Shown here piece after piece: positions 42,791-43,231 of a stretch of 43,231 bases of DNA (the first letter of the stretch is position 1; every line of letters begins with the position of its first letter). The DNA lies in contig LNEW01000175.1 of assembly GCA_001464375.1 (NCBI GenBank), forward strand, positions 1-43,231, in the 5' to 3' direction. This DNA is from Rhodospirillales bacterium Ga0074136. GTDB taxonomy: Bacteria > Pseudomonadota > Alphaproteobacteria > Acetobacterales > Acetobacteraceae. The position numbers were made by a program, and so were the translations under genes. The notes below the pieces were generated by a model that was given only the letters and a program-made list of their open reading frames with translations, was not told the origin of the DNA and searched no databases.

Positions 42791-43231
42791 TCATGTCACC
42801 GGCACCAGCGCGGCGCGGAACTGCGCGGCGCAGGCTTCCCAGGACCACCGTTCCGCATGCGCGCGGGACGCCGCCCGGTCGGCATCAAGCGCGCGCAGGC
42901 AGGCCGCGCGCAGGTCGTCATCCAGCGCTCCGATCCGCGGGTCCGTGATGACGTCCCGCGGCCCGGTCACCGGAAACGCCGCCACCGGCGTGCCCGACGC
43001 CAGCGCCTCCAGCAGCACCAGGCCGAAGGTGTCGGTGCGCGACGGAAACACGAACACATCCGCCCCGGCATAGGACCGCGCCAACATCCCGTTGTCGCGA
43101 TAGCCGGTGAAATGCACGCCCGGAAAGCGCTGCATCAGCCCCGCACGCGCCGGCCCGTCCCCAACCACCACCTTGGTGCCTGGCAGGTCGAGCGCGAGGA
43201 ACGCCTCGATCCCCTTCTCCACCGCCACGCG
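42791..43231 (-). CDS. glycosyltransferase family 4, 3' part (runs off the window)
   Basis: The C-terminal ~146 residues of a GT4 (GT-B fold) enzyme. Visible are VAVEKGIEAFLALDLPG, VVVGDGPARAGL, and the nucleotide-sugar site FVFPSRTDTFGLVLLEALASG with the EX7E-like pair (Asp/Glu around DTFGLVLLE). The block resembles alpha-mannosyltransferase-like proteins that modify phosphatidylinositol or glycans. Frame remains open to the window edge, so the start is outside. Substrate unknown. Confidence 0.88.
   Translation of the reverse strand, partial: RVAVEKGIEAFLALDLPGTKVVVGDGPARAGLMQRFPGVHFTGYRDNGMLARSYAGADVFVFPSRTDTFGLVLLEALASGTPVAAFPVTGPRDVITDPRIGALDDDLRAACLRALDADRAASRAHAERWSWEACAAQFRAALVPVT

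Overview
This 43 kb window is very GC-rich, densely packed chromosomal DNA. Gene content points to an alphaproteobacterium of the Rhodospirillales, most likely Acetobacteraceae close to Roseomonas. Supporting points are the DUF374-kdtA-lpxK lipid A block, an aroA-cmk pair with a CP4-like class II EPSP synthase, a FYDLN-acid protein, DUF2585, and a tripartite tricarboxylate transporter (TctCBA) plus a second Bug-type receptor. The genus is an inference. I found no tRNA, rRNA, CRISPR array, transposase or phage gene.

Layout. 1-9.1 kb: argG (-), broken by an apparent 23-nt deletion; a TPR/glycosyltransferase-2 protein (+); an exported Mn-type superoxide dismutase (-); a FYDLN-acid protein (-); aroA and cmk (+) with a possible frameshifted small membrane ORF between them; an NADPH-dependent FMN reductase (-); and a methyltransferase (-) whose 5' end is out of frame. 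9.2-16.2 kb: an IalB-like exported protein coupled to rlmN, a small exported protein, a rhodanese, a MAPEG-YbaK-MAPEG run (-), hemW, a lipoprotein and a SirB1/transglutaminase-like protein. 16.5-23.7 kb: a split lactate-utilisation locus. lutA is translationally coupled to a 2OG-Fe(II) dioxygenase, then a fasciclin lipoprotein lies on the other strand, then lutB and lutC head a tightly packed chain with smr, an XRE regulator, a BenE-type transporter and DUF2585. Three 23-nt direct repeats precede lutB.

24.1-33.6 kb: what looks like an uncharacterised acid or sugar-acid catabolic island. It holds a D-2-hydroxyacid dehydrogenase coupled to a Gfo/Idh/MocA oxidoreductase, a divergent TctC-TctB-TctA importer with a GTAACC-N4-GGTTAC palindrome upstream, a GNAT protein, and a second Gfo/Idh/MocA gene coupled to a xylose-isomerase-like TIM barrel and an unusually long enolase-superfamily enzyme. 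This is the best candidate for an undescribed system. The gene families and couplings are visible; the substrate is not.

33.6-43.2 kb: the lipid A/Kdo operon (DUF374 acyltransferase, kdtA, lpxK; -), an RND efflux adaptor and HAE1-type pump (+), thioredoxin, an orphan Bug receptor with a hairpin leader, and the 3' part of a GT4 glycosyltransferase (-) running off the window.

Many genes overlap by ATGA, GTGA or TGATG junctions, so operon calls rest mainly on spacing. All functional calls come from motif recognition; no database search was possible.
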